A stretch of 64,000 nucleotides of DNA from Deinococcus koreensis (GCF_002901445.1 NZ_PPPD01000001.1:1401501-1465500), one strand, 5' to 3'; counted from the stretch's first letter, positions 28,611-39,153 are shown. Made by a program: numbers and translations. Notes: generated by a model not told the origin, from the letters alone.

Positions 28611-28733
28611 GGCCGGACGCGGCGGGCGACCGTGTGGGCGCTGGCCCAGACGACCAACGGCCAACCCACATGACACCTGTCACCCACCCCGCCTGACACC
28701 CGGCACTGGGGCCCACCGCCCGGAGAGCGCACC

Positions 28734-28741
28734 ATGCCCCC

Positions 28742-28745
<4 letters not shown>
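28734..28745 (+). other. three-codon upstream ORF (Met-Pro-Pro-stop) overlapping ABC ATPase start
   Basis: ATG CCC CCA TGA has GGAGAG at ideal spacing (6 nt) before its ATG, and its TGA overlaps the ATG of the ABC ATPase gene at 28742 in the form ATGA. It may be a minimal leader ORF giving coupled or regulated re-initiation; chance is possible. Confidence 0.3.
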
Positions 28746-29661
<916 letters not shown>

Positions 29662-29665
<4 letters not shown>

Positions 29666-30513
29666 CCCGGAGCCAGACCCTGACCGACCCGACCCCGCCC
29701 GCACTGGGCCTGCCGCTTCCCACCACGGCCCCCCGCCGCGCGGCCCGCCTGCCCGCCCTGGCGAGCCTGGCGCTGGCCGAACTGCGCCGGATGCTCAGGA
29801 ACCCGGCCTTCACCGTGGGCACGGTCGGCTTTCCCGTGATGTTCTTCGCGCTGTTCGGCCTGAGCGCCGTGAACGAGACGACGGCGCAGGGTCTGAAGGT
29901 CGGGCCGCTGATCCTGGTGAACTTCGGGGCCTACTCGCTGCTGTCGCTCGCCATGTTCTCCTTCGGCTCGGCGGTGGCGGCCGAGCGCACCGGCGGCTGG
30001 CTGAGGCTGCTGCGCGCCTCGCCGATGCCCACCGGGCTGTACTTCGCGGGCAAGCTGATCGCTGCTCTGGCCTTCAGCGCCCTGAGCCTGAGCGTGCTGT
30101 ACGCCTTCGCGCACTTCGCAGGCGGGGTGACGCTGCCGCTGGGGCTGGCGCTGCTGCTGCTGGGCAAGCTGCTGCTGGGCATGTGGCCACTGGTCTGCCT
30201 GGGCCTGTGCATCGGCTTTCTGGTCAGCCCCACGGCGGCGCAGATCACCGCGAACATCGTCGCCGTGATCATGTCCTTCGCCTCGGGCCTGTTCACGCCG
30301 CTGGACACGATGCCGGACTTCGTGCAGGGGCTGGCCCCCTTCCTGCCCGCCTACCACCTGGGCGCCATCGCGCGCGGCACGGTGGCCGAGGGGCTGGGGG
30401 CTGGACAGGTCTCCGGCGAGCCCGGGCACTGGCTGGCGCTGGCCGCCTTCGCGCTGGCCTTCGGCGCCCTGGCCGCCTGGGGCTTCCGCCGCGACGAGGC
30501 CCGCGAGGCGTGA
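29662..30513 (+). CDS. ABC-2 type exporter, permease subunit
   Basis: A 283-aa membrane protein with six hydrophobic segments starting near residue 50 (FTVGTVGFPVMFFALFGL). The fifth-helix region SPTAAQITANIVAVIMSFAS and the loop FTPLDTMPDFVQ are typical of ABC-2 permeases linked to DesK/DesR-like or drug-resistance systems. The exported substrate is unknown. It is translationally coupled to the ATPase gene. Confidence 0.88.
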
Positions 30514-30976
30514 AGGTGATTCCGATTGAAAGCCCTGAGATCAAGAGTGCAGACGCTTTCGATGGAAGGCTGGCACCGTGCCCAGGAAACGCTGTTCAAG
30601 ACGACAGCCGAGTTCTCACGCCGAAGCATCCCACCCTGCATCTCTACCGAAAGCCGTCGTGCGCGAAGCGCGCGGGCAACGACGCGACACCGCAAATGAC
30701 GAGTCCAAAGCCCCACGCTAACGAAACCGCCGGGCCAGGCCAATGAGAACACCGTGGCAACCACATGCCGAGCGCAGCGCTTAGCTCCCCCTGCCCTCCG
30801 GGTAGGGGGCTGGGGGGTGGGGAAGTCCGCCGCCGGCGCCCACCTCCAGCACGCCCTATCCGAAGCACACGCGTGAGACAACATTCTCATCACAAATTCA
30901 AGGCGGAAACGCGAACGCCTGCTGGCTCTACGGCATGAAGCCGCACACCGGCCCGCCCAGGCGCGATACTGGCCCC
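30514..30976. other. 463-nt intergenic region with lower GC, no gene recognised
   Basis: The first 270 nt are less GC-rich than the surroundings and show no convincing gene; a GTCGT...ACGAC dyad lies near 30655-30690. The middle contains the hairpin at 30787-30809. GATACT ends 6 nt before the DUF1349 ATG at 30977, giving a leaderless promoter candidate. Confidence 0.4.
30787..30809. repeat. C-rich/G-rich hairpin element
   Basis: CCCCCTGCCC-TCC-GGGTAGGGGG forms a 10-bp stem with one G-T wobble; more GGGG runs follow to 30822. It looks like a remnant of a dispersed palindromic repeat rather than a terminator, since no T tract is present. Confidence 0.5.
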
Positions 30977-31567
30977 ATGACCACCCAGTGGCCCGGGATG
31001 CAGTGGCTCCACCCTCCCCCGCACGTGGCCGAGCAGCCGGACGGCGCGCTGGAGGTGCAGACTGCCCCCGGCTCGGATTTCTGGCGGCACACCCAGTACG
31101 GCTTCGTGCGCGACTCCGGCCACGCCCTGCTGCGCCCCGCGCCGCGCGAGTGGACGGCCACGGTGACCGTGAGCGGCGAGTATGGGCAGCTCTACGATCA
31201 GGCGGGCCTGATGCTGCACACGGATGAGGAGCGCTGGATGAAGCTGGGCGTGGAATATGTGGGGCGCCAGCAATGGAGCGCGGTGGTGACCCGGGGCTTC
31301 TCCGACTGGAGCGTGTTGCCGGCCGACACCCACCCGGCGGTGACGTTCCGCTGCGTTCGCCGGGGCGACGCGCTGATCCTGCACGCGCGGCCCTCCCTTG
31401 CCGACCCCTGGACGCTCCTGCGGGTGGCCCCCTACCCGCCCACGCTGGACGCCCAGGTGGGGGTCATGGCGTGCAGCCCCGGCGAGGCCGGCTTCCGCGT
31501 GCGCTTCTCCGACTTCGTGCTGGGCGAGGCCGATCGCCGCCCCCTGCACGAGTTGACCCGGCCATGA
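30977..31567 (+). CDS. DUF1349 (concanavalin-like beta-sandwich) protein
   Basis: A 196-aa cytoplasmic protein with the DUF1349 features: SDFWRHTQYGFVRDSGH, YDQAGLMLHTDEERWMKLGVEY, and RCVRRGDALILHARP. The fold is a jelly-roll of the glucanase type, and members are found across bacteria and fungi with unknown substrates. I start at 30977, where GATACT precedes by 6 nt; an in-frame ATG at 30935 is less likely. Its stop overlaps the start of the sensor kinase gene (ATGA). Confidence 0.82.
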   Translation: MTTQWPGMQWLHPPPHVAEQPDGALEVQTAPGSDFWRHTQYGFVRDSGHALLRPAPREWTATVTVSGEYGQLYDQAGLMLHTDEERWMKLGVEYVGRQQWSAVVTRGFSDWSVLPADTHPAVTFRCVRRGDALILHARPSLADPWTLLRVAPYPPTLDAQVGVMACSPGEAGFRVRFSDFVLGEADRRPLHELTRP

Positions 31568-32790
31568 GGGCGGCGGCGCTGGACTGTCTGGCCCAGCGGC
31601 GCCTGACGCTCTGGAGCCTGTTTCCGCTGCTCTGGCTGGCCTTCCTGGCCTACCCGGTGCTGGGCTTTCTCGCCGACTCCCATTCCCTGGGCGAGCATCT
31701 GCGTTTCTGGGGCGTTCTGGCAGCGTTCGTCCTGGTCTTCGCGCGGGTCTTCTGGGGCCGCCCGGATGCCCGCTGGGCGGTGGGCGGCTGGGCGCTGAGC
31801 GTGCTCGCCTACGCGCTGGTTCTGCCCCTGGCCGGCAGCACGGCCACCGCCTTCCTGATCTACGGCGGCTCGATCATCGGTTACCAGCCCCGCGTGGCGC
31901 TGGCGCTGTGGCTGGCCTTCTTCAACGTGGCCCTGATGGTCGCGCCCTTCTGGGCCGGACGCTACGGCCTGGACGACCTGCCCTGGCTGGGCCCCAACAT
32001 CCTGTTCACCTTCGTGGCGGCCTACGCCAACCACGCCTCGTACCGCCGGCAGGTGGCCGACGCCCGCCTGGCACAGGTGCAGGCCGAGAAGGAGCGGCTG
32101 GCCGCCGACGCCGAACGCGAACGGATCGCCCGCGACCTGCACGACCTGCTGGGCCACACCCTGAGCGTGATCGTGCTGAAGAGTGAACTGGCGAGCAAGC
32201 TGGCCGGGCGCGATCCGGCGCGGGCCGCCCAGGAGATCCGCGAGGTCGAGCGCATCTCACGCGGCGCCCTGCAGGAGGTGCGCGCGGCGGTGCGCGGCTA
32301 CCGGGGCAGCGGCCTGAACGCCGAACTCGTGCGCGCCAAAGTGGCCCTCGACGCGGCGGACGTGACCCTCCGCGCGCCTGAGACCCTGCCCGAGCTGCCC
32401 CCGGAAACCGAGCAGGCGGCGGCCATGCTGCTGCGCGAGGCCGTGACCAACGTCGTGCGCCACGCCCGCGCCCGCGAGGTGAGGGTCAGCCTGACCCGGC
32501 AGGGACGGGACTACCGGCTGGTCATCCACGACGACGGCGTGGGCGGCGTGGCCCCCGAGGGCAGCGGCCTGACCGGAATGCGCGAAGGCCATCGGTGGCA
32601 GCCTGGAGCGCTCCGGCGAGGGCGGCACCACCCTCAGCGCGACCCTGCCGGGGGGGGCGGCCGCCGGGCGGGTGGGAACGTGAGGGGGAGAGGCGGCGGG
32701 AGGCAGAAGGCCGATGGCAGATGGCCCAACAGCTGTTCAAGCCTCCTGCCGTCTGCCATCCGCCCTCTGCGCCGCCAGAGGCGGCCATGA
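31564..32790 (+). CDS. DesK/NarX-type sensor histidine kinase, frameshifted near the C-terminus
   Basis: A membrane kinase with about five transmembrane helices (residues 15-165), a coiled coil, a HisKA_3 phospho-acceptor helix with His in ARDLHDLLGHTLSV, and a HATPase domain with LLREAVTNVVRHA and DDGVGG. The frame breaks at about 32585-32590, right after GLTGMRE. The family's next segment (IGGSLERSGEGGTTLSATLP) is encoded one base out of phase from 32591 to a TGA at 32683. Fitting the family needs about 8 nt more in this spot. The actual frame continues with 67 unrelated Arg/Gly-rich residues to 32790. Either a real mutation removing part of the ATP-binding domain, or a sequencing error. 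The pair partner is the regulator at 32787. Confidence 0.85.
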   Translation: MRAAALDCLAQRRLTLWSLFPLLWLAFLAYPVLGFLADSHSLGEHLRFWGVLAAFVLVFARVFWGRPDARWAVGGWALSVLAYALVLPLAGSTATAFLIYGGSIIGYQPRVALALWLAFFNVALMVAPFWAGRYGLDDLPWLGPNILFTFVAAYANHASYRRQVADARLAQVQAEKERLAADAERERIARDLHDLLGHTLSVIVLKSELASKLAGRDPARAAQEIREVERISRGALQEVRAAVRGYRGSGLNAELVRAKVALDAADVTLRAPETLPELPPETEQAAAMLLREAVTNVVRHARAREVRVSLTRQGRDYRLVIHDDGVGGVAPEGSGLTGMREGHRWQPGALRRGRHHPQRDPAGGGGRRAGGNVRGRGGGRQKADGRWPNSCSSLLPSAIRPLRRQRRP

Positions 32791-33389
32791 TCCGTGTCCT
32801 GCTCGCCGAGGATCAGGGGCTGGTGCTGGGGGCGCTGAGTGCGCTGCTGTCGCTGGAGGACGATCTGGAGGTGGTGGGCGGTGCCCCGGACGGTGAGGCG
32901 GCGCTGGCCCTGGCCCGCGAGCTGCGGCCCGACGTACTGGTCACCGACATCGAGATGCCGCGCCTGAGCGGGCTGGACGTGGCGGCGGCGCTGGCGCGCG
33001 AGCTGCCCCACACGCGGGTGGTGATCGTCACGACCTTCGGGCGCAGCGGCTACCTGCGCCGGGCGCTGGACGTAGGGGCGCGCGGCTACCTGCTCAAGGA
33101 CGCGCCGGCCAGCGAACTCGCGGACGCCATCCGGCGGGTGCACGCGGGGGGCCGGGCCATCGACCCCACGCTGGCGGCCGAGGCCTGGGGAGACGCCGAT
33201 CCCCTCACCGAGCGCGAGCGTCAGGTGCTGCGGGCGGCCGAGGGCGGGGCCAGCACCGCCGCGATCGCCAGCCGGCTGAATCTGTCGGAGGGCACCGTCC
33301 GCAACTACCTCTCCGAGGCCATCGGCAAACTGGGGGCCGAGAACCGGGTCGAGGCCGCCCGGACGGCGCGGGAGAAGGGCTGGCTGTAG
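32787..33389 (+). CDS. NarL/LuxR-family response regulator
   Basis: A 200-aa regulator: receiver domain with the phospho-acceptor Asp in VTDIEMPRLSG and the conserved Lys in YLLKDAPASELADAI, then a LuxR-type helix-turn-helix (LTERERQVLRAAEGGASTAA). Its ATG overlaps the stop of the frameshifted kinase reading frame. With the kinase and the preceding ABC-2 exporter it resembles membrane-sensing DesK/DesR or antibiotic-response loci, so the exporter genes are its likely target. Confidence 0.92.
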   Translation: MIRVLLAEDQGLVLGALSALLSLEDDLEVVGGAPDGEAALALARELRPDVLVTDIEMPRLSGLDVAAALARELPHTRVVIVTTFGRSGYLRRALDVGARGYLLKDAPASELADAIRRVHAGGRAIDPTLAAEAWGDADPLTERERQVLRAAEGGASTAAIASRLNLSEGTVRNYLSEAIGKLGAENRVEAARTAREKGWL

Positions 33390-33410
33390 CGGGGCCTGCA
33401 CTCTGAGCGT

Positions 33411-33647
33411 TCAGTCCCGCCGCGTGAAGATCAGCAGCGCCGAGGCGCCCAGCGCCCCCACCGCCCCCTGGATCAGCGGGAGGTCGTGGCCGTGCAGGAA
33501 GGCATTGGCGGTCAGCCCCAGCCCCAGGGTGCTCAGGCCCAGGCCCAGCGCGGGCCAGGTCACGCCGCCCCGCGCGAGCTGCGCGCCCCAGCCGGCGCCG
33601 GCAAGCAGCAGCAGCCCCGCGCCGACCCAGCCCAGCGCACCATCCAT
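33411..33647 (-). CDS. small two-helix membrane protein
   Basis: A 78-aa protein with two or three hydrophobic segments (WVGAGLLLLAGAGWGAQLA and GLGLSTLGLGLTANAFL) and a short basic tail. No family recognised. The ATG at 33647 is picked because TATCCT ends 6 nt upstream; the longer open frame upstream is antisense to aguB. It is divergent from aguB, with the two starts 60 bp apart. Confidence 0.6.
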   Translation of the reverse strand: MDGALGWVGAGLLLLAGAGWGAQLARGGVTWPALGLGLSTLGLGLTANAFLHGHDLPLIQGAVGALGASALLIFTRRD

Positions 33648-33707
33648 GAGGAGAGGATACCGGCCGGCGTCATGGCGGGCGCGGGGTGCATCCGTTACCC
33701 TCGGGGC

Positions 33708-34601
<894 letters not shown>

Positions 34602-34616
34602 GGGCCGAGCGTGCAG

Positions 34617-34650
34617 GGCGGGGATGAGCTGCGTCCCCGCCTCTTTCTTT
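34617..34650 (+). terminator. intrinsic terminator of aguB
   Basis: GGCGGGGA and TCCCCGCC form an 8-bp stem around a 9-nt loop, followed by TCTTTCTTT. This is one of the clearest rho-independent terminators in the window. Confidence 0.85.
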
Positions 34651-34820
34651 GGCCCCCCTGAGGGAACCCGCTGTGGAGCGACCGACGCCGGTTCGAGGAA
34701 TCAGGAGACGATCCGACACACGGTCCCTAGCCGGCGATGGCGTGGAAACGGCGACCTGCGCGGCATCGGCGTGTCTGATTGCACGGAGCCAGGCGCCGAC
34801 TTCCTTGAATCCGGTTTAAA

Positions 34821-34869
34821 TTTTCAACTTCGCCGCCAGTTGACAAAAATAATTTTCAGGGGGTATGCT
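34821..34869 (+). promoter_or_regulatory. promoter and putative RpiR operator
   Basis: TTGACA (34840-34845), an 18-nt spacer and TATGCT (34864-34869) form a strong sigma-A-type promoter with a leader of about 43 nt. TTTTCAACT (34821-34829) is inverted against AGTTGACAAAA (34838-34848), and another ATTTTCA lies in the spacer, in a markedly AT-rich island. An RpiR-type autoregulator would be expected to bind such half-sites. Confidence 0.7.
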
Positions 34870-34918
34870 GCCCCCAGTTCTTAAACTTCGTCTCGACTCT
34901 CCTCCCGTCAGGAGTTCC

Positions 34919-35779
34919 ATGACCCAGGTCGCGTCCCGTCCGGTCTCGCCCGCCGGGGCCATCAGCCGGATCAGGCTGCAGGCCCATTCGCTCTCGCCGT
35001 CGCTGCAACGGGTCGCCGACCACGTCGTCTCACACGCGGAGACGGTCGTCCACCAGACGATCACGGAGCTGGCGACCGCCGTGGGTGTGGGCGAGGCGAC
35101 CATCACGCGGCTGTGCCGCAAGCTGGACTTCGCGGGCTTCCACGCCTTCAAGATCGCGCTGGCGGCCGATGTGGTGGGGCGCGAGAGCAGCGCGCCGGCG
35201 CATCCGGGCGACCTCCCCGGACAGGCGGCGCAGGTGATCCGGCAGACCTGCCGCACCCTGGAGGACACCGGGCGCCTGCTCGACCCCCTGGTGCTGGAGG
35301 CGGTCGCCGGGGCGCTGGCCCGGGCGCCCCGGGTCGAACTGACCGGGCAGGGCAACTCCGGGCTGGTGGCGCAGCACTTCGCCCACCGCCTGATGCGGAT
35401 CGGCATCCTGGCGACCGCCTCCACCGACCCCCACCTCGCGGCCGTCAGCATCTCCACCCTGCCGCGCGGCGGCGTGGTGATCGCCGTGTCCAGCTCGGGC
35501 TCCACCATCGACACCGTCCAGCACCTGCGGCTGGCCCAGACCCACGGGCACTACACCGTCGCCATCACCCACCGGGCCTCCTCGCCCATCACCCGCTACG
35601 CCAGCGCCGTGCTGTTCACGTCCGCCCAGGAGGAACCCCTGACCGACTCCGTGCTCGACACCCTGGCCTCGCAGACGCTGGTGCTGGAGGTGCTGTACGC
35701 CGCCCTGCTCGCCCGCCGCCCCGAAGCCGCCGCCATGCTGCGCGTGACCGCCGAGAGCGTGGTGGAAAAGAAGTACTGA
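34919..35779 (+). CDS. MurR/RpiR-family transcriptional regulator
   Basis: A 286-aa regulator with an N-terminal HTH (TITELATAVGVGEATITRLC followed by RKLDFAGFHAFK) and a C-terminal SIS domain (VELTGQGNSGLVAQHF, VVIAVSSSGSTIDTV) that binds a sugar phosphate. The ATG at 34919 has AGGAG just upstream. It leads an operon-like set with a sugar ABC importer, which it presumably controls; the sugar is not identifiable, with amino sugars or N-acetylmuramic acid being common in this family. Confidence 0.92.
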   Translation: MTQVASRPVSPAGAISRIRLQAHSLSPSLQRVADHVVSHAETVVHQTITELATAVGVGEATITRLCRKLDFAGFHAFKIALAADVVGRESSAPAHPGDLPGQAAQVIRQTCRTLEDTGRLLDPLVLEAVAGALARAPRVELTGQGNSGLVAQHFAHRLMRIGILATASTDPHLAAVSISTLPRGGVVIAVSSSGSTIDTVQHLRLAQTHGHYTVAITHRASSPITRYASAVLFTSAQEEPLTDSVLDTLASQTLVLEVLYAALLARRPEAAAMLRVTAESVVEKKY

Positions 35780-35840
35780 CCGAGGTCGTGCGACCCCCCG
35801 TTCACCCCGCCGTGAGACCCGCGGCGCAAAGGAGATCACC

Positions 35841-37094
35841 ATGAAACGGAGCCTGACTGCCCTGACCCTCGCCCTCGGCCTCTGCGCCGCCGCCTCAGCC
35901 CAGGCACAGACCACCGAGATCACCTTCTGGACGTGGTATCTGAGCCCCAAGTTCGACCCGTACATCAAGGACACGATCGCCGCCTTCGAGAAGGCCAACC
36001 CGACGATCAAGGTCAAGTGGTTCGACAAGCAGGCCAGCATGGTGCAGGATTTCGTGGCCTCGGTGAACCTGGGCAACGCCCCGGACGTGGTGAACCTGAA
36101 CATCGACGAGACCGCCAAGGCCGCCCAGAACGGCTTCCTGCGCCCGGTGGACGCGCTGACCAGCCCCGCCACGCTGAAGGCCACCTACTACCCGCAGAGC
36201 CTGAAGAATTTCACCGTGAACGGCAAGGTCTACGGCTATCCCTGGTACGGCTCGCTGAACGAGGGCGTGCTGCTCTACAACCCGGATCTGCTGAAGCAGG
36301 CCGGCGTGAGCGCACCGAAGAACATGACCGAGATGCTGAACTTGGTCAAGACCATCAAGGACAAGACCGGCGCCTACGCCTGGGTGCCGGCGCTGAAAGA
36401 CCCGGGCGGCGCGTCCTTCATGGGCTACTTCTTCTCCGACGGCCTGGCGGTGTACGACGCGGCCGGCAAGGCGGCCTTCAACTCGCCCGCGCACGTGGCC
36501 CTGCTGCAGAGGTACGTCGATCTCTTCAAGGGCGGCTACCTGCCCGAGGACGCGCTGCGTAAGGAAGCCTTCCAGCTCGCCACCGAGCTGTACCCGCAGA
36601 ACAAGGTCGCCATGATCGTGGGCGGCCCGCAGGCCCTGAACCGGATCAAGGACACCAATCCGGGGCTCTACGCCAAAACCGTGGTCACGACCGCGCCGCT
36701 GGGCAAGGCGGGCGTGCAGACCGGCACCTCCATGGGTCTGGTCATCCCCACCGCCAGCAAGCAGGCCGCCGCCGCCGCGAAATTCGCCGCCTTCTTCGCC
36801 AACAACGCCAACCAGGTGGCCTTCGCCAAGATCGTGCCGATCATCCCGACCACCAGTGCCGCGCAGAACGATCCCTTCTTCAAGACCTCCAGCGCCGACC
36901 CCATCGCCAAGGCGACCAGCCTGGTGGGCGCGTCGGGCCGTTTCATCAACCCCGGCTTCAAGACCCCGGGCAACTCCGATGACCTGTACAAGAACTTCAG
37001 CGACAACATCGAGGCCGCGCTGCTGGGCAAGAAGACCGCCAAGGCGGCCCTGGACGACACCGTGACGTACTGGAACGCGAACATGAGCAAGTAA
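35841..37094 (+). CDS. sugar ABC transporter substrate-binding protein (family 1)
   Basis: A 417-aa exported binding protein with a signal peptide ending AASAQAQ. The mature start ITFWTWYLSPKFDPYIKDT and the VKWFDKQASMVQDFV segment are typical of family 1 carbohydrate-binding proteins (MalE/UgpB-like). AAAGGAG lies 7 nt before the ATG. It follows the RpiR gene by 61 nt and precedes the permeases, from which it is separated by a terminator and a hairpin repeat, probably to give more binding protein than permease. Confidence 0.92.
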   Translation: MKRSLTALTLALGLCAAASAQAQTTEITFWTWYLSPKFDPYIKDTIAAFEKANPTIKVKWFDKQASMVQDFVASVNLGNAPDVVNLNIDETAKAAQNGFLRPVDALTSPATLKATYYPQSLKNFTVNGKVYGYPWYGSLNEGVLLYNPDLLKQAGVSAPKNMTEMLNLVKTIKDKTGAYAWVPALKDPGGASFMGYFFSDGLAVYDAAGKAAFNSPAHVALLQRYVDLFKGGYLPEDALRKEAFQLATELYPQNKVAMIVGGPQALNRIKDTNPGLYAKTVVTTAPLGKAGVQTGTSMGLVIPTASKQAAAAAKFAAFFANNANQVAFAKIVPIIPTTSAAQNDPFFKTSSADPIAKATSLVGASGRFINPGFKTPGNSDDLYKNFSDNIEAALLGKKTAKAALDDTVTYWNANMSK

Positions 37095-37110
37095 GCCTGA
37101 TCGTACCGGG

Positions 37111-37145
37111 GGCCCGCCTGAGGACTGGGCGGGCCTTCTTGCTTT
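37111..37145 (+). terminator. terminator after the binding-protein gene
   Basis: GGCCCGCC/GGCGGGCC 8-bp stem with a 9-nt loop and a TTCTTGCTTT tail. As it lies inside the transport operon it should allow partial readthrough into the permease genes. Confidence 0.8.
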
Positions 37146-37192
37146 AAGGCCACTCTTTCCGATGACGTCGGCTCGGCTGCTGTGGCCCGTTT

Positions 37193-37328
37193 AACCCCTC
37201 AGTCACCTTCGGTGCCAGCTCCCCTCCCTTCGGGCTCTGCGAGTCAAGGGGAGCCAAGGATTTTCTTACCTTCCCTTGAGGGGAGGTGCCCCGCAGGGGC
37301 GGACTCGCAGAGCGCGAAGCGAGGGGTT
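37193..37328. repeat. palindromic multi-hairpin repeat element, copy 1
   Basis: A 136-bp element bounded by the perfect inverted ends AACCCCTC and GAGGGGTT. Inside are a small hairpin GTCACC-TTC-GGTGCC, a long arm pairing AGCTCCCCT-type with AGGGGAGC-type sequence, and GCCCC-GCA-GGGGC. The same architecture, with compensatory base changes, recurs at 41619-41724. It encodes no protein. It resembles a miniature non-autonomous or REP-type element. Confidence 0.75.
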
Positions 37329-37372
37329 CCCTTCGACCCCACCGCCCCCACCCCACAAAGGAACTCCACCCC

Positions 37373-38278
37373 ATGCGAGTCAACTGGCGCCTCACGCTGC
37401 TGTCGTACACCTTCCTGGCCCCGGCGCTGATCCTGCTGGCGGTATTCACCTTCTACCCGCTGGCCTACGGCTCGTACCTGGGCTTCACCGAGTACGGCGG
37501 GGCACGCTTCGCGCAGGGCCTGCCGCCGCGCTGGGTGGGGCTGGACAACTTCCGCACGCTGGCGGCCGACGACCTGTTCCGCACCTCGCTGCTCAACTCG
37601 GTCAAGTACCTGCTGGTGGTGCCGGCGCTGCAGCTGGCCTCGCTGGCGGTGGCCTCGCTGGTCAACAACTCGCTGCCGGGCATGGCGTTCTTCCGGGCCG
37701 CCTACTACGTGCCGGTGGTGACCTCGATCTCGCTGGCCGCCGTGATGTGGGAGTGGGTCTACAACAAGGACGGCACGCTGAACTGGGTGCTGGGCGCGCT
37801 GCACCTGCTGCCGGCCACGGGCGCCTTCGGCTGGCTGAACAACGAGGGGTCGGCCTTCTGGGCGGTCATGCTGGTCACCTTCTGGCGGGGGTTTGGCTAC
37901 TACATGGTGCTGTACCTGGCGGGCCTCCAGAACATCCCGGCCGAGCTGGAGGAGGCGGCGGTGCTGGACGGTGCGAATGCCTGGCAGCGCTTCTGGCGGA
38001 TCACCGTGCCGCTGATGAAACCCACCATCCTGCTGTGCTCGCTGCTCTCCACGATTGCCGCGCTGCGGGTGCTGGAGGAGGTGCTGGTGCTCACCAACGG
38101 CGGGCCGCTGAACTCGACCTACACGGCACTGATGTACGTGTACTTCAAGGCCTTCCAGGGCTTCAACTTCGATTACGGCCTCGCCAGCGCCGCCGGGCTG
38201 GTCGTGGCGGTGGTCGCGCTGGCGCTGTCGGTGGCGAATTTCCGGCTGTTCCGCGACAGCAGCGGGGAGAACTCGTGA
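37373..38278 (+). CDS. sugar ABC transporter permease (MalF-type)
   Basis: A 301-aa inner-membrane protein with six transmembrane helices, beginning LLSYTFLAPALILLAVFTFY. The EAA loop is LEEAAVLDGANAWQRFWRIT. The ATG at 37373 is chosen over an upstream in-frame ATG (37286) because the family N-terminus begins here and AAAGGAA lies just upstream. Its stop overlaps the next gene by GTGA. No MalK-like ATPase is encoded nearby. Confidence 0.92.
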   Translation: MRVNWRLTLLSYTFLAPALILLAVFTFYPLAYGSYLGFTEYGGARFAQGLPPRWVGLDNFRTLAADDLFRTSLLNSVKYLLVVPALQLASLAVASLVNNSLPGMAFFRAAYYVPVVTSISLAAVMWEWVYNKDGTLNWVLGALHLLPATGAFGWLNNEGSAFWAVMLVTFWRGFGYYMVLYLAGLQNIPAELEEAAVLDGANAWQRFWRITVPLMKPTILLCSLLSTIAALRVLEEVLVLTNGGPLNSTYTALMYVYFKAFQGFNFDYGLASAAGLVVAVVALALSVANFRLFRDSSGENS

Positions 38279-39153
38279 GCGCCGTGACCCAGGCACCGCC
38301 CAGAAGCGTGCCCCAGCGCCGCTTCCGGGCGAAGGCGGCGAAGCGGGCGGGGCGTTACGTCCTGCTGGTGGTGATCCTGCTCTTCGCGGTCTTTCCCTTC
38401 CTGTGGACGCTCGCCATCGCCCTGACCGACAAGCGCGCGGGCGGCTCCATCTACGACTTCCCGGCCAGCCTGTTCCCCAAGGGGCTGACGCTGCTCAACT
38501 TCCAGCAGGTCTACCAGACCTTCGGGCTGGGCCAGTACGTGTGGAACAGCATTTCGATTACAGCGATGACGATTGTCGGCACGCTGGTCGTCTCGGCGCT
38601 GGCGGCCTATCCGCTGGCGCGTTTCCGCTTTCCGGGGCGAGACCTGATCTTCGCGGTGATCGTCGCCACGCTGGTGCTGCCGGGCGAGACCACGTTCATC
38701 GTGAATACCCTGACCCTGCAGAAACTGCATCTGCTGGGCACCCACCTGGGCGTGGTCGTGCCCACGGTGGCCGGGGCGTTCGGCATCTTCCTGATGCGTC
38801 AGGCCTTCTTGTCGATTCCCCAGGCGCTGCTGGAGGCGGCCCGGCTGGACGGCGCCTCGGAGCTGACCATCCTGACGCGCATCATGCTGCCGCTGACCCG
38901 GCCCAGCCTGGCCGCGCTGGCGATCTTCACGCTGGTGGGCTCGTGGAACGCCTACTTCTGGCCCATGCTGGTGCTCTCGGCCGCGCCCGACAAGGTGCCG
39001 CTCAGCGTGGCGGTGCTCAAACTCAAGGGGCAGTTCAACTACGACCCCTTCAACATCGCCGCCGGCTCGCTGATCATGATGCTGCCGGTGCTGCTGGTCT
39101 TTCTGGCCGCCCAGCGCCTGTTCATGCGCGGGCTGGAGGGAGGCGTGAAATAG
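38275..39153 (+). CDS. sugar ABC transporter permease (MalG-type)
   Basis: A 292-aa membrane permease, second half of the channel heterodimer. It starts with GTG at 38275, overlapping the TGA of the first permease (GTGA). The EAA loop LLEAARLDGASELTILTRIM and the NYDPFNIAAGSLIMMLPV segment near the C-terminus are typical of MalG-type subunits. The ATPase must be supplied from elsewhere, as is usual for multi-task MsmK/MalK proteins. Confidence 0.92.
   Translation: MSAVTQAPPRSVPQRRFRAKAAKRAGRYVLLVVILLFAVFPFLWTLAIALTDKRAGGSIYDFPASLFPKGLTLLNFQQVYQTFGLGQYVWNSISITAMTIVGTLVVSALAAYPLARFRFPGRDLIFAVIVATLVLPGETTFIVNTLTLQKLHLLGTHLGVVVPTVAGAFGIFLMRQAFLSIPQALLEAARLDGASELTILTRIMLPLTRPSLAALAIFTLVGSWNAYFWPMLVLSAAPDKVPLSVAVLKLKGQFNYDPFNIAAGSLIMMLPVLLVFLAAQRLFMRGLEGGVK

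Larger units (their letters stand above)
34602..34918. other. intergenic region between aguB and the sugar-transport locus
   Basis: It holds the aguB terminator at its left end and the regulator's promoter and operator at its right end. The middle (about 34655-34800) shows no gene. A GGTTCGAGG sequence at about 34690 looks like a tRNA arm but no cloverleaf can be built around it. Confidence 0.5.

Noticed and set aside
34680..34715. GGTTCGAGG sequence resembling a tRNA T-arm
   Set aside because: No matching acceptor, D or anticodon stems could be formed around it.
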